A stretch of DNA of 36,598 nt, taken from Flavobacteriia bacterium (lineage in GTDB: Bacteria > Bacteroidota > Bacteroidia > Flavobacteriales_D > Crocinitomicaceae). The stretch is taken from assembly GCA_947462925.1 (NCBI GenBank), contig CANHQP010000037.1, positions 1 through 36,598 on the forward strand. Reading direction: 5' to 3'. The notes beneath the pieces are model-generated. The model ran no database searches, was not told the DNA's origin, and was given only the letters and a program-made list of their open reading frames with translations. Positions 1-7,576 of the stretch are shown in pieces. A program made the translations under genes and the position numbers. The stretch's first letter is position 1; the number at the start of each line of letters is the position of its first letter.

Positions 1-39
1 AAATTCACTAAACTGCAATTGTTGCTGTAATACAAGCAT
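1..39 (-). CDS. 5' end of a leftward gene, possibly a transposase (partial)
   Basis: Thirteen codons run from an ATG at 39 leftwards to the window edge and read MLVLQQQLQFSEF. A TATCTTTA box, one base off the Bacteroidota -7 consensus TAnnTTTG, lies on the minus strand at 68-61, about 22 bases upstream. From memory, these residues resemble the start of IS1182-family transposases in Bacteroidota. Thirteen residues cannot prove this, and it could be a chance ORF. Confidence 0.3.
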   Translation of the reverse strand, partial: MLVLQQQLQFSEF

Positions 40-70
40 TTCTATGATAATTTACGTAAATAAAGATAAC

Positions 71-105
71 AAAAAATGGGTGAAAAACCAAAGTCTTTCA
101 CCCAT
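71..105 (-). terminator. Rho-independent terminator after holB
   Basis: A perfect 10-bp inverted repeat (ATGGGTGAAA at 76-85 and TTTCACCCAT at 96-105) has a 10-base loop. Read leftwards it is followed by a run of six T. This suits termination of holB, whose stop is about 80 bases upstream. If the edge gene is a transposase, the hairpin could instead belong to the end of that element. Confidence 0.7.
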
Positions 106-182
106 ATTTACTCACATTTTAATCTTAATTATAGTTTTTCAGTGCCCTCGTTCTTACTTCAGTCCTTTTTTGGTTAAAAGAA

Positions 183-1301
183 TCAAGCAAAGTGAATAAA
201 TCGCATCACTTTGAAGCACAATTCAGTAAATAGTATTTTAGGGTTGGCATTTCGATCGATGTGATAAATGGCATCATTGAAGTTTTCCATAAATCCATGG
301 ATGTTGTTGCCTGTTATGAATTTAGAGAAATTTTTCAAAAAAGCCTCTTCCTCAGCGGATGTCTTTGTAAGCTGATTATCAGTGTAATTTCTAAGCAAAC
401 TTTGTCTAAACATGTGAAGTGCATATTTCAAAAAAGTTTTTTGTCTTTCCTTTCCTATAGCACTTATATCTTCAGCCCAATCAAGCATTTGGTTAACATC
501 CTTTTTATAGCAAACGCGCATCAATTGAATAAATAATTCACGATTGACGTTTTTCTCTAAATTAGAATTAAGCAATTCAAGTGCTTCAATCAAATTTCCT
601 TCGGTTTGAGCTGCAATACTGGTTGCAGTGGAGGAATCTTGATCAAATTTTGATTGTAAGAATTTAGATAAATCTTCTACTTGAATTCTCGGAACTTTTA
701 ATAATTGAGTTCTTGATAGAATTGTTGGCAAAAGCAATTCCTGAGAATCAGCAATCAAGATAAATAAAGTTTTCGCGGGAGGTTCTTCTAAAATTTTCAA
801 TAATTTATTAGAGCAATCGCGATTCATTTTTTCAGCCATCCAAATAAGCATCACCTTATAACCACCTTCAAAAGATTTAAAGCTTAATTTTTTAATAATT
901 TCTTGGCTTTCCTCAGTGGAAATGATTGGATTTCTTCCTTTATCATCTATTTGATTGAGCCATTGATTTAAATTAAAGTAGGGATCATTTTCATATTGAG
1001 CTCGCCATTGCGGGAGGAAAAAATCACTTTTTTTGTTTATGACTTGAACAACAGGGAAAGAAAAATGTAAGTCTGGATGCTGCATAGCACTTACTTTTCT
1101 GCATGAATCACAAATGCCACAACTGTCTTTTAACTGTTTGTTTTCGCAAAATAGATATTGAATAAACGCCAAGGCCAAAGGCAAACCTCCATAACCAGCA
1201 TTCCCAAGAAACATCTGGGCATGGCTAATTTTTCCCTGATTTACTTCTTGAATTAAGTGGGCTTTTAATTCATCCTGACCAACAACATCTTTGAATTGCA
1301 T
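183..1301 (-). CDS. holB: DNA polymerase III subunit delta' (clamp loader)
   Basis: This is the 372-residue delta' subunit of the clamp loader, which helps load the sliding clamp on primed DNA. The N-terminus opens with the AAA+ clamp-loader pattern (FKDVVGQDELKAHL). The P-loop at residues 33-40 reads GNAGYGGL: the Walker A lysine is gone, as expected for delta', which does not hydrolyse ATP. Four cysteines (52, 61, 64, 67; C-x8-C-x2-C-x2-C) form the zinc module of the gamma/delta' family. KILEEPP and an ILSRTQ segment follow; the latter corresponds to the SRC arginine-finger motif with Thr for Cys. The rest is the helical collar domain. It is monocistronic here, with a terminator after it, and is divergent from the next gene. 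Length fits the family. Confidence 0.9.
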   Translation of the reverse strand: MQFKDVVGQDELKAHLIQEVNQGKISHAQMFLGNAGYGGLPLALAFIQYLFCENKQLKDSCGICDSCRKVSAMQHPDLHFSFPVVQVINKKSDFFLPQWRAQYENDPYFNLNQWLNQIDDKGRNPIISTEESQEIIKKLSFKSFEGGYKVMLIWMAEKMNRDCSNKLLKILEEPPAKTLFILIADSQELLLPTILSRTQLLKVPRIQVEDLSKFLQSKFDQDSSTATSIAAQTEGNLIEALELLNSNLEKNVNRELFIQLMRVCYKKDVNQMLDWAEDISAIGKERQKTFLKYALHMFRQSLLRNYTDNQLTKTSAEEEAFLKNFSKFITGNNIHGFMENFNDAIYHIDRNANPKILFTELCFKVMRFIHFA

Positions 1302-1524
1302 GTGCTAAATTAATTATTATTTATCACTCTGCATAAGGGCAAAACAGCTGAAATTGAAAAAAAATAAATGAAAGCCAAAATTGCACAATTTACTTTCGGG
1401 TGAATATTTTTTGTTTAATTTTATTCGAATAAGAATAGAAATTATCAAAATTGTAAAAACGTTGTAAACTGAAAACAATATCGACAGTTTTGAATCAATC
1501 ATTATTCGACTTAATAATTTATTT

Positions 1525-2184
1525 ATGAAACATTTATTTACAAGTTTATTTACAGTAATAGGTTTTTCTTTGTTTGCACAAAATACCGTGTCTATTTCTG
1601 AAGAAAACAACAATTTCAGTGTTGGATCAAAAAACAGTATTGTGGTCAATATCCCTTATGGAAACTTGGATGTGGTTGAAAAAGCGCTTAAAAGTGAGTT
1701 AAAAGATTGGGATGGAAAATACAATTCTTCAAAAGGAGAATTTACTTCAATGCAAGCGAAATTGAAAGTGATGGGAGACAAACCATTTGATGCCTATGCT
1801 AAAATTATTACTTCTGGTGATGTTATTAAAGTGGCATTTGCGATTGATTTGGGTGGCGCTTTTATGACCAGCAATCAGCATGGTGCTCAATTCAATGAAA
1901 TGCGAGAGGTCATTAGAAAATTTGCTTTGGAAACTGCTCAAGAATGTGTGGAGGAGGATTTAAAAGCAGAAACAAAAAAACTAGAAAGTTTTGAAAAAGA
2001 ACAAAAGGATTTGGAAAAAGAGAAAGAGAATTTGTTGAATTCAATCGATGACTACAGAAAGAAAATCAGTGAAGCTGAAAAAAAGATTGAAGAAAATATG
2101 ACCAATCAATCAAATAAAAAAACAGAAATTTCAACTCAGGCTCAAAAGGTAAAAGAAATTGAAAAAAAGAAAAACATTAAATAA
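1525..2184 (+). CDS. Secreted protein with C-terminal coiled coil, unknown function
   Basis: I do not recognise the family. The 219-residue product starts with a clear signal peptide (MKHLFTSLFTVIGFSLFAQ) and should be exported. Residues about 20-140 form a compact alpha/beta-looking region with no catalytic motif that I can see. From about 140 to the end the sequence is rich in Lys and Glu with heptad-like spacing (…LESFEKEQKDLEKEKEN…), a predicted coiled coil. No T9SS tail or lipobox is present, so it is probably periplasmic. It stands alone, divergent from holB across a 223-base gap, and is followed by a hairpin. A role binding partner proteins or the cell wall is possible but nothing shows it. 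Confidence 0.75.
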   Translation: MKHLFTSLFTVIGFSLFAQNTVSISEENNNFSVGSKNSIVVNIPYGNLDVVEKALKSELKDWDGKYNSSKGEFTSMQAKLKVMGDKPFDAYAKIITSGDVIKVAFAIDLGGAFMTSNQHGAQFNEMREVIRKFALETAQECVEEDLKAETKKLESFEKEQKDLEKEKENLLNSIDDYRKKISEAEKKIEENMTNQSNKKTEISTQAQKVKEIEKKKNIK

Positions 2185-2196
2185 TTAGTTTAAAAT

Positions 2197-2228
2197 TCAG
2201 GCAGTCAAATGTGTTTTTGATTGCCTGA
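2197..2228 (+). terminator. Hairpin, possible terminator
   Basis: A 13-bp stem (2197-2209 with 2216-2228, one G-T pair, TCAGGCA…TGCCTGA) lies 12 bases after the secreted coiled-coil gene. The following bases are only moderately T-rich, so termination efficiency is uncertain. Confidence 0.55.
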
Positions 2229-2281
2229 TTAATATCATTTTGGGTTGTATTTGAAAAAATAAGACCAACAATATATTTTCT

Positions 2282-2289
2282 TACCTTTG
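2282..2289 (+). promoter_or_regulatory. -7 promoter box for rluB
   Basis: TACCTTTG matches the Bacteroidota sigma-A -7 consensus TAnnTTTG. It lies 8 bases before an ATG at 2298 and contains the first base of a GTG that would otherwise give a longer ORF. No convincing -33 TTG was found at the usual spacing. Confidence 0.5.
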
Positions 2290-2297
2290 TGGAAAAT

Positions 2298-3260
2298 ATG
2301 CTCGTGATGAACACAAATGAAAAAGGCCGCGGCCGACAAGAAACACCGAAAAAAGAAAGTTCAAAAGAACAAGATTCTACTTTTAAACCAAAAGAAGCAA
2401 AAAAATCTGGATTTAAGTCCAAAACTCCGACAATGTCAAGTTTTCAAAAAAAGCAAATTGATGCTAAAAAAGGATTTGCTGGAAAAGGTAAAAAGTATGT
2501 CCCTTTTAAAGATAAAGAAAAAGTAGGCGATCCGATGCCTACATTCAATGAAGATGCAATTCGATTAAACAAATTTTTGTCCAATGCAGGTGTTGCTTCC
2601 AGAAGAGAAGCTGATGTACTGATCCAAACAGGAGTTGTCAGCGTCAACGATCAAATTATTTTAGAATTGGGTTACAAAATCAAACCTGGTGATGTTGTAA
2701 AATATGATGGTCAAACCATCAATGCGGAAACTAAAAGATACGTTTTATTAAATAAGCCAAAAGATTTTATCACTACAATGGATGATCCATTGGGTAGAAA
2801 GACGGTAATGTCACTGGTGAAAAAAGCTTGTAAAGAGCGAATTTATCCTGTTGGAAGATTGGATAGAGAAACTACGGGACTTTTGTTGTTTACAAACGAT
2901 GGTGATTTGGCTAAAAAGTTAACACATCCAAAATACAAAGCATCAAAAATATACCATGTAGAAGCCAATAAAGCGGTTACGCTAGAAGATGTTGAGAAAA
3001 TGAAGTCTGGCATTACCCTTGAGGACGGAATAATCAAATGTGATCACGTTGAATTTATTGAGAATGGTGGATCTCGTGAAATAGGAGTTGAGTTACATTC
3101 TGGCAAAAATCGTGTGGTTAGAAGAATTTTTGAATCTTTGGGTTATGAAGTTGTAAAGTTGGACAGAGTAAAATTTGCTAGTTTGACAAAGAAAGATTTG
3201 CCAAGGGGTTTTTATAGACATTTGACAGAAAAGGAAGTGTCGTTTTTGAAAATGAGTTGA
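2298..3260 (+). CDS. rluB: 23S rRNA pseudouridine synthase, RsuA/RluB family
   Basis: This enzyme isomerises a uridine in rRNA to pseudouridine. After a basic, low-complexity N-terminal extension of about 80 residues come an S4 RNA-binding domain (RLNKFLSNAGVASRREAD, about residues 88-135) and the catalytic domain. That domain carries GRLDRETTGLLLFTNDGDL, with the catalytic Asp near residue 189, and the family C-terminus GKNRVVRRIFESLGYEV. The Lys/Ser/Gln-rich extension is seen in many Bacteroidota homologues. The open frame continues upstream to a GTG at 2289, but that codon overlaps an apparent promoter box, so ATG 2298 (or 2307) is preferred. RluB is the likeliest subfamily; RluE, RluF and RsuA are alternatives. 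The next gene starts 17 bases downstream and may be co-transcribed. Confidence 0.88.
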   Translation: MLVMNTNEKGRGRQETPKKESSKEQDSTFKPKEAKKSGFKSKTPTMSSFQKKQIDAKKGFAGKGKKYVPFKDKEKVGDPMPTFNEDAIRLNKFLSNAGVASRREADVLIQTGVVSVNDQIILELGYKIKPGDVVKYDGQTINAETKRYVLLNKPKDFITTMDDPLGRKTVMSLVKKACKERIYPVGRLDRETTGLLLFTNDGDLAKKLTHPKYKASKIYHVEANKAVTLEDVEKMKSGITLEDGIIKCDHVEFIENGGSREIGVELHSGKNRVVRRIFESLGYEVVKLDRVKFASLTKKDLPRGFYRHLTEKEVSFLKMS

Positions 3261-3277
3261 TATCAAAAATAAGTGCA

Positions 3278-4141
3278 ATGAAACAAATAGGTTTGTTAAT
3301 TATGGTTTGTTTGTCTTTGAATTTACAAGCACAAACGAAGAAAAAAATCAACAAGGTGTCTTATGGAAAAGGAACACTTTATGGTTATTGGGGTTATAAT
3401 CGTTCAGTTTACACCAAAAGCAATTTGAGATTGATTGGAGGAGGATATGATTTCACCTTAAAGAACGCAAGTGCACATGATAATCCTAGTCACAAATTAA
3501 AAGAGTACGTTGATTTGGGTAATATTACAGTTCCTCAATTTAATGCGAGAATTGGTTATTATTTCAAAAACCATTATGCACTTTCATTTGGTTATGATCA
3601 TATGAAGTACATTTTTGATGATGGCAATCAAGTCTTGTTGGATGGAACGATTAATCCAGGAGTTGATACAATTTGGTCAGGAACTTATAACAATGAGCCA
3701 GTTAGAACGGACAGAGATCATTTTCATTACGAAAATTCAAATGGATTGAATTATTTGCATTTTGATTTGACACGTTCTGATATGTTGTATAGAACTAAAA
3801 ACAGAAAGTTCGCAATCAGTACTAATTTTGGATTAGGAGCTGGTGGAATTTTGTCTTTCAATGATTTTAATTTTGGACAGCAAAAAGACATGATGACGAT
3901 TTCAATGTCTGGGTATTCTGTTTCTGCTCACGCAGGATTGAGGTTAGAGTTTTTTAATCATGTCTTTTTGCAAGCAGAAGGAAATACAGGATTTATGCAT
4001 CAAGTTAAGGTTAAGACAAGACCTAGCGATTTAAATGCTTATGCAACTCAAAAGTATGGTTTTGCAATGGGTCATATTGTTGCAGGATTCTTTGTTTATT
4101 TGAAGCCTACAAACAATTGTAATGATTGTCCCGTTTGGTAA
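3278..4141 (+). CDS. Outer-membrane beta-barrel-like protein, unknown function
   Basis: The product has 287 residues from ATG 3278; a TTG 21 bases upstream only lengthens the frame in front of a good signal peptide (MKQIGLLIMVCLSLNLQAQ). The mature part alternates hydrophobic and polar residues with many Tyr, Gly and Phe. Stretches such as FNARIGYYFKNHYALSFGYD and VSAHAGLRLEFFNHVFLQAE look like antiparallel beta-barrel strands, so an outer-membrane location is inferred. The C-terminus (NNCNDCPVW) has a Cys pair and is not a typical terminal barrel strand. No enzymatic motif is visible. It follows rluB by 17 bases with no terminator between them, and a strong terminator follows it. Confidence 0.75.
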   Translation: MKQIGLLIMVCLSLNLQAQTKKKINKVSYGKGTLYGYWGYNRSVYTKSNLRLIGGGYDFTLKNASAHDNPSHKLKEYVDLGNITVPQFNARIGYYFKNHYALSFGYDHMKYIFDDGNQVLLDGTINPGVDTIWSGTYNNEPVRTDRDHFHYENSNGLNYLHFDLTRSDMLYRTKNRKFAISTNFGLGAGGILSFNDFNFGQQKDMMTISMSGYSVSAHAGLRLEFFNHVFLQAEGNTGFMHQVKVKTRPSDLNAYATQKYGFAMGHIVAGFFVYLKPTNNCNDCPVW

Positions 4142-4162
4142 AAAATAAAAAATTTATGGTAT

Positions 4163-4200
4163 AAAAAAACGGCGATTGAAATAACAATCGCCGTTTTTTT
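4163..4200. terminator. Strong bidirectional terminator
   Basis: A perfect 16-bp stem (4163-4178 with 4185-4200) has core CGGCGATTG, a 6-base loop, and A7 and T7 flanks. It lies between the rightward outer-membrane-like gene and the leftward desaturase gene and can terminate both. Confidence 0.93.
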
Positions 4201-4222
4201 ATGCTTTTATTTATGTTTAAAT

Positions 4223-5305
4223 TTAAGCTCTTCCCAATCTATTAAGTAATCTTAGATGAGAAAAAATAGCTCCTCCCCATGTTTTGTGGTAGTTGTATGG
4301 AACTCCATGTTTTTCTGCAATCGTTTTCACAATTTTGGAAATTTTTGGGTAATGCACATGAGAAATATCTGGGAACAAGTGGTGTTCAATTTGATAATTT
4401 AAACCTCCAACATACCAAGTTAAAATTGGATTCCAATTTTCAAAGTTAGCTGTAGTTTTCATTTGATGAACAGCCCAACTTTCATCAGGATTTTCTTCTT
4501 GGTGATTTTCTACAGTCATAAAGCTTGTTTCAGGCATCACATGCGCTGGTTGAAAAACAAATGCAAGGATTGAACCACTTATAAAGTGCATCGAGAAAAA
4601 CCCGATTAGCCATTGCCACCAAGAGATATCCATAACCACTAAAGGAACAACGGCAATTGCAACATAGTATAGCACTTTGGAGAAGATTAAAAAGAACATG
4701 GCTTTGCCATATGTTATATTTTGTGCCGCAAGTAAATCCTTTTTCTTGTATCTAATTAATTGTGCAAAATCTTTATTTGTCATCCAAGAAAGCGTCATTA
4801 ATCCATAGAAAAACCAAGCATAATAAACTTGAAATTTATGAATCTTCTTTTTCGGTTCATTTGGTGAAAATCTCAACAATCCAACAGGTTTAATGTCTTC
4901 ATCTAAATCGTGCACATTGGTAAAACTGTGGTGAAGAACATTGTGTTGAATTCTCCAGTTTAAACCATTTCCGCCCAAAACCTCCATAGAGTAGCTCATC
5001 ATTTTGTTAATCCAAGGACGTTTAGAAAATGAACCGTGATTGGCATCATGCATGATAGAAAGACCGATTCCAGCCATTCCAACTCCCATTGTTAATGACA
5101 TTAGAAGCATAATCCATTTACTTTCGATTACACCAAATACCATTAAAAAATAAGGTAAAAGGTAAATTGTGAACATTAGCGGAACTTTCAAAAGAATTTT
5201 CCAGCTTCCAAACTTTTTGAGATTATTAGATTTTAAATAATCGTTGACTTTTTGAGCAAGTTCCTTCGAAAATGCATCTCTTTTTGTGAATTTAATATAT
5301 TCCAT
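4223..5305 (-). CDS. Membrane fatty-acid (acyl-lipid/acyl-CoA) desaturase
   Basis: This di-iron integral-membrane desaturase introduces a double bond into a fatty acyl chain with O2 and electrons from an external donor. All three histidine boxes are present: HDANH (86-90), HNVLHH (121-126) and QIEHH (305-309). Gln in place of the first His of box three is typical of the front-end/linoleoyl-CoA-type group (COG3239), but no fused cytochrome b5 domain is present, so the regiochemistry cannot be called. Hydrophobic segments occur at about 42-60, 64-85, 165-180 and 205-255. The 360-residue length is normal. It lies downstream of hemL on the same strand across a 242-base gap with its own promoter box, so it is probably separately transcribed, perhaps in response to membrane fluidity (inference). 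Confidence 0.92.
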   Translation of the reverse strand: MEYIKFTKRDAFSKELAQKVNDYLKSNNLKKFGSWKILLKVPLMFTIYLLPYFLMVFGVIESKWIMLLMSLTMGVGMAGIGLSIMHDANHGSFSKRPWINKMMSYSMEVLGGNGLNWRIQHNVLHHSFTNVHDLDEDIKPVGLLRFSPNEPKKKIHKFQVYYAWFFYGLMTLSWMTNKDFAQLIRYKKKDLLAAQNITYGKAMFFLIFSKVLYYVAIAVVPLVVMDISWWQWLIGFFSMHFISGSILAFVFQPAHVMPETSFMTVENHQEENPDESWAVHQMKTTANFENWNPILTWYVGGLNYQIEHHLFPDISHVHYPKISKIVKTIAEKHGVPYNYHKTWGGAIFSHLRLLNRLGRA

Positions 5306-5357
5306 CTTATCTGGTTTGGTATTTAAAAGCGCAGTGATACGCTGATGTCAACCTCTA

Positions 5358-5365
5358 CAAATTTA
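5358..5365 (-). promoter_or_regulatory. -7 promoter box for the desaturase gene
   Basis: On the minus strand the sequence reads TAAATTTG, an exact match to TAnnTTTG. This predicts a leader of roughly 45-50 bases before the ATG at 5305. The leader contains a small imperfect inverted repeat, CAGTGATACGCTG (5332-5344). No clear -33 TTG is visible. Confidence 0.5.
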
Positions 5366-5547
5366 CGACCTTTAAATTGTTTTCGAGAATTTTAATGCTA
5401 TTAATTGTGAAATTTTAGCAACCAAATACTTACATTATATGATGGTTATAATTACTTTTTAAAGCTTATTTTATTCATTTCAAAATGTTTGAAAGGAGAA
5501 TAAATCTAAAAGCTAAACATTAATAGTAATGTAAAGAAATTGTTCTG

Positions 5548-6840
5548 TTAATAAATCGCATCAAGCGCATCGCACATAATAATTGCAGCTTTTTGAAGTA
5601 TTTCAGGAGTGTGAGCCAATGATACAAAACCTACTTCGTAACCACTTGGTCCTAAATAAATCCCTCGTTCTAACAGCGCACTATGTAAATGCCTGAAACC
5701 AGTCATATCTGGGTTTATTTCTTCTGCTTTACGAATCGTTTTATTCCCTGCAAAGTTTAACCAAAATATTGAACCAATGCTCACAATTTCAAAATCATAA
5801 CTTTTGCTTTTAGCGTGTGCGTTTATTGGAGCAATAAAGTCGATAGTCCTTTGGGCTTGATCTTCATAGAATCCTGGCTTTGCACATTCAGTAAGTTGTG
5901 CAATTCCTGCCGCCATCGCTACCGGATTTCCGGACAAAGTTCCAGCTTGGTAAACATTTCCATCTGGAGAAACTCTTGCCATGATTTCTTTTTTGGCACC
6001 ATAGGCACCAACTGGAAGTCCACCACCGATGATTTTACCATAGGTTACCAAGTCTGGCTCGATTCCATAATATTCTGCAGCACCAGCAAAGGCAACTCGA
6101 AAACCAGAAATTACTTCGTCAAAAAAAAGCAGAATGTTATTTTCAGTGCAGATTTCTCTCAATGCCAAAAGAAAGGTTTTTTCTTGCAGAAGTAAACCAT
6201 TGTTGGCTGGAATTGGTTCAATAATCGCGCAAGCAATTTGATCTTTGTAAGCTTCAACGCAAGCTTTGAGTGCTTCGATATCGTTTAATGGCAAAACCAA
6301 AGTTTCATGAGCAAAACTAGCTGGAACACCAGCACTTGATGATTCACCCAAGGTAACAAGTCCACTTCCAGCATTTACTAATAGGGAATCAGAATGGCCG
6401 TGGTAACAACCATCAAATTTGATGACTTTGTCTTTACCTGTGTAACCACGCGCAAGTCTCAATGCCGACATCACAGCTTCAGTTCCCGAACTTACAAATC
6501 GGATTTTATCTATAAATGGATTTCTTTCAAGAATTAATTCAGCTAACTCATTTTCTAGACGAGTTGGCGCACCAAAGCTTGAACCATTTTGAAGTGTTTC
6601 TACTACTTTATTGTAAACATTAGGGTGATTGTGTCCTAGAATTAATGGTCCCCAACTGCAGCAGAAATCGATGAATTGATTATCATCTTCATCCCAGATC
6701 ATGCAACCATCTCCTTTTTTAATGAATAATGGTGAGCCATCAACAGATTTAAAAGCTCTTACCGGGGAATTAACACCTCCAGGGAAATAATTTTTAGCTT
6801 TTGAAAAAAGAGATTCTGAGTTTGTTCTTTTGATAGCCAT
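5548..6840 (-). CDS. hemL: Glutamate-1-semialdehyde 2,1-aminomutase
   Basis: This PLP enzyme converts glutamate-1-semialdehyde to 5-aminolevulinate in the C5 route to haem. The 430-residue protein has every family hallmark: N-terminal FPGGVNSPVRAF, the PLP phosphate-binding SSGTEAVMSALRLAR, FDGCYHGHSDSLLV, and FDEVISGFR (the Asp that binds the pyridine nitrogen). The Schiff-base lysine is Lys269 in VTYGKIIGGGLPVGAYG, followed by QAGTLSGNPVAMAAG. It is full length and starts at ATG 6840. A TAATTTCG sequence upstream is one base off the -7 consensus. Other hem genes are not in the window. It diverges from the zinc-ribbon gene across 216 bases. Confidence 0.96.
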   Translation of the reverse strand: MAIKRTNSESLFSKAKNYFPGGVNSPVRAFKSVDGSPLFIKKGDGCMIWDEDDNQFIDFCCSWGPLILGHNHPNVYNKVVETLQNGSSFGAPTRLENELAELILERNPFIDKIRFVSSGTEAVMSALRLARGYTGKDKVIKFDGCYHGHSDSLLVNAGSGLVTLGESSSAGVPASFAHETLVLPLNDIEALKACVEAYKDQIACAIIEPIPANNGLLLQEKTFLLALREICTENNILLFFDEVISGFRVAFAGAAEYYGIEPDLVTYGKIIGGGLPVGAYGAKKEIMARVSPDGNVYQAGTLSGNPVAMAAGIAQLTECAKPGFYEDQAQRTIDFIAPINAHAKSKSYDFEIVSIGSIFWLNFAGNKTIRKAEEINPDMTGFRHLHSALLERGIYLGPSGYEVGFVSLAHTPEILQKAAIIMCDALDAIY

Positions 6841-7056
6841 TTTGGATGAATTTTGAATTGTTGCTAAATTTTTTGGCGAAATTACGAATAATCTTGTTTT
6901 GGATTTGATAAAGATTTTTGCAAAATTTTTTCTTAGTGTTTTCAGGCTTGTAAGTGATTATAACGGATAAAATCACCTAATTGTTCAAAAATATTTGGTC
7001 GCAAATTATAATTTTTCATAACTTAGAGTAACAAACCATTATATCTTTTTACAATC

Positions 7057-7527
7057 ATGCAAAAAAACTCAAACATTGCATACACCAGAAAATGCTGCGT
7101 TTGCAATAAACAACTCTTTGGTAGATCAGACAAAGTGTTTTGTGACATTCATTGCAAAAATAAATATCACCAAGACGTCCGCAAACATACTCATTCAGTC
7201 GCATCCAATAACATCAAAATTTTGAATCGGAATTATGTGATTTTAATTCAATTACTTGGAGTTAAAGGAAAGAAAATAACGATTAATAAACTTGCTTTAC
7301 AAGAATTGAAATTCGACTTTTCTACCGTTTCTGGGTTTGAAAAGACAAAATTGGGAATCAAAATGAAGGTCTATGAAATCTCATGGTATTATACCACGCA
7401 CGACAATATCGTGATATTTCAAAATAATGATCAACGTTTGCTCTCACCTTATGTCTATAAAAGGTGGGAAATGCAATGGCAACAGAAACAAACACAAACA
7501 CCAATCGAGTTGAATAATTATTCATAA
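7057..7527 (+). CDS. Small protein with N-terminal zinc-ribbon, unknown function
   Basis: The 156-residue product begins with a likely zinc site: Cys13/14, Cys16, Cys29 and Cys33 in CCVCNKQLFGRSDKVFCDIHCK, followed by a basic KNKYHQDVRKHTH segment. The pattern CxxC…GRSDKxFCxxxCK resembles small Bacteroidota proteins that I recall only as hypotheticals. The remainder (about 50-156) has alternating strands and helices, is basic and has no catalytic motif. A nucleic-acid-binding or protein-interaction role is possible. There is no signal peptide, so it should be cytoplasmic. It lies 49 bases before radA, but radA has its own promoter box. Confidence 0.8.
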   Translation: MQKNSNIAYTRKCCVCNKQLFGRSDKVFCDIHCKNKYHQDVRKHTHSVASNNIKILNRNYVILIQLLGVKGKKITINKLALQELKFDFSTVSGFEKTKLGIKMKVYEISWYYTTHDNIVIFQNNDQRLLSPYVYKRWEMQWQQKQTQTPIELNNYS

Positions 7528-7564
7528 TTTACATGTTTCAAATGTGAATTTCTGCTTTTTCTCT

Positions 7565-7572
7565 TAACTTTG
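7565..7572 (+). promoter_or_regulatory. -7 promoter box for radA
   Basis: TAACTTTG matches TAnnTTTG and ends only 4 bases before the radA ATG, predicting a leaderless or nearly leaderless transcript for the radA, L,D-transpeptidase and carboxyltransferase run. Confidence 0.55.
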
Positions 7573-7576
7573 CTTT

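Noticed and set aside
261..536. 91-codon plus-strand ORF opposite holB
   Set aside because: It lies entirely within holB, whose family motifs are certain, and its product has no recognisable features; it is an antisense shadow.
1317..1649. 110-codon minus-strand ORF between holB and the secreted protein gene
   Set aside because: It covers the AT-rich intergenic region and the signal-peptide end of the plus-strand gene, has low-complexity sequence and no motif.
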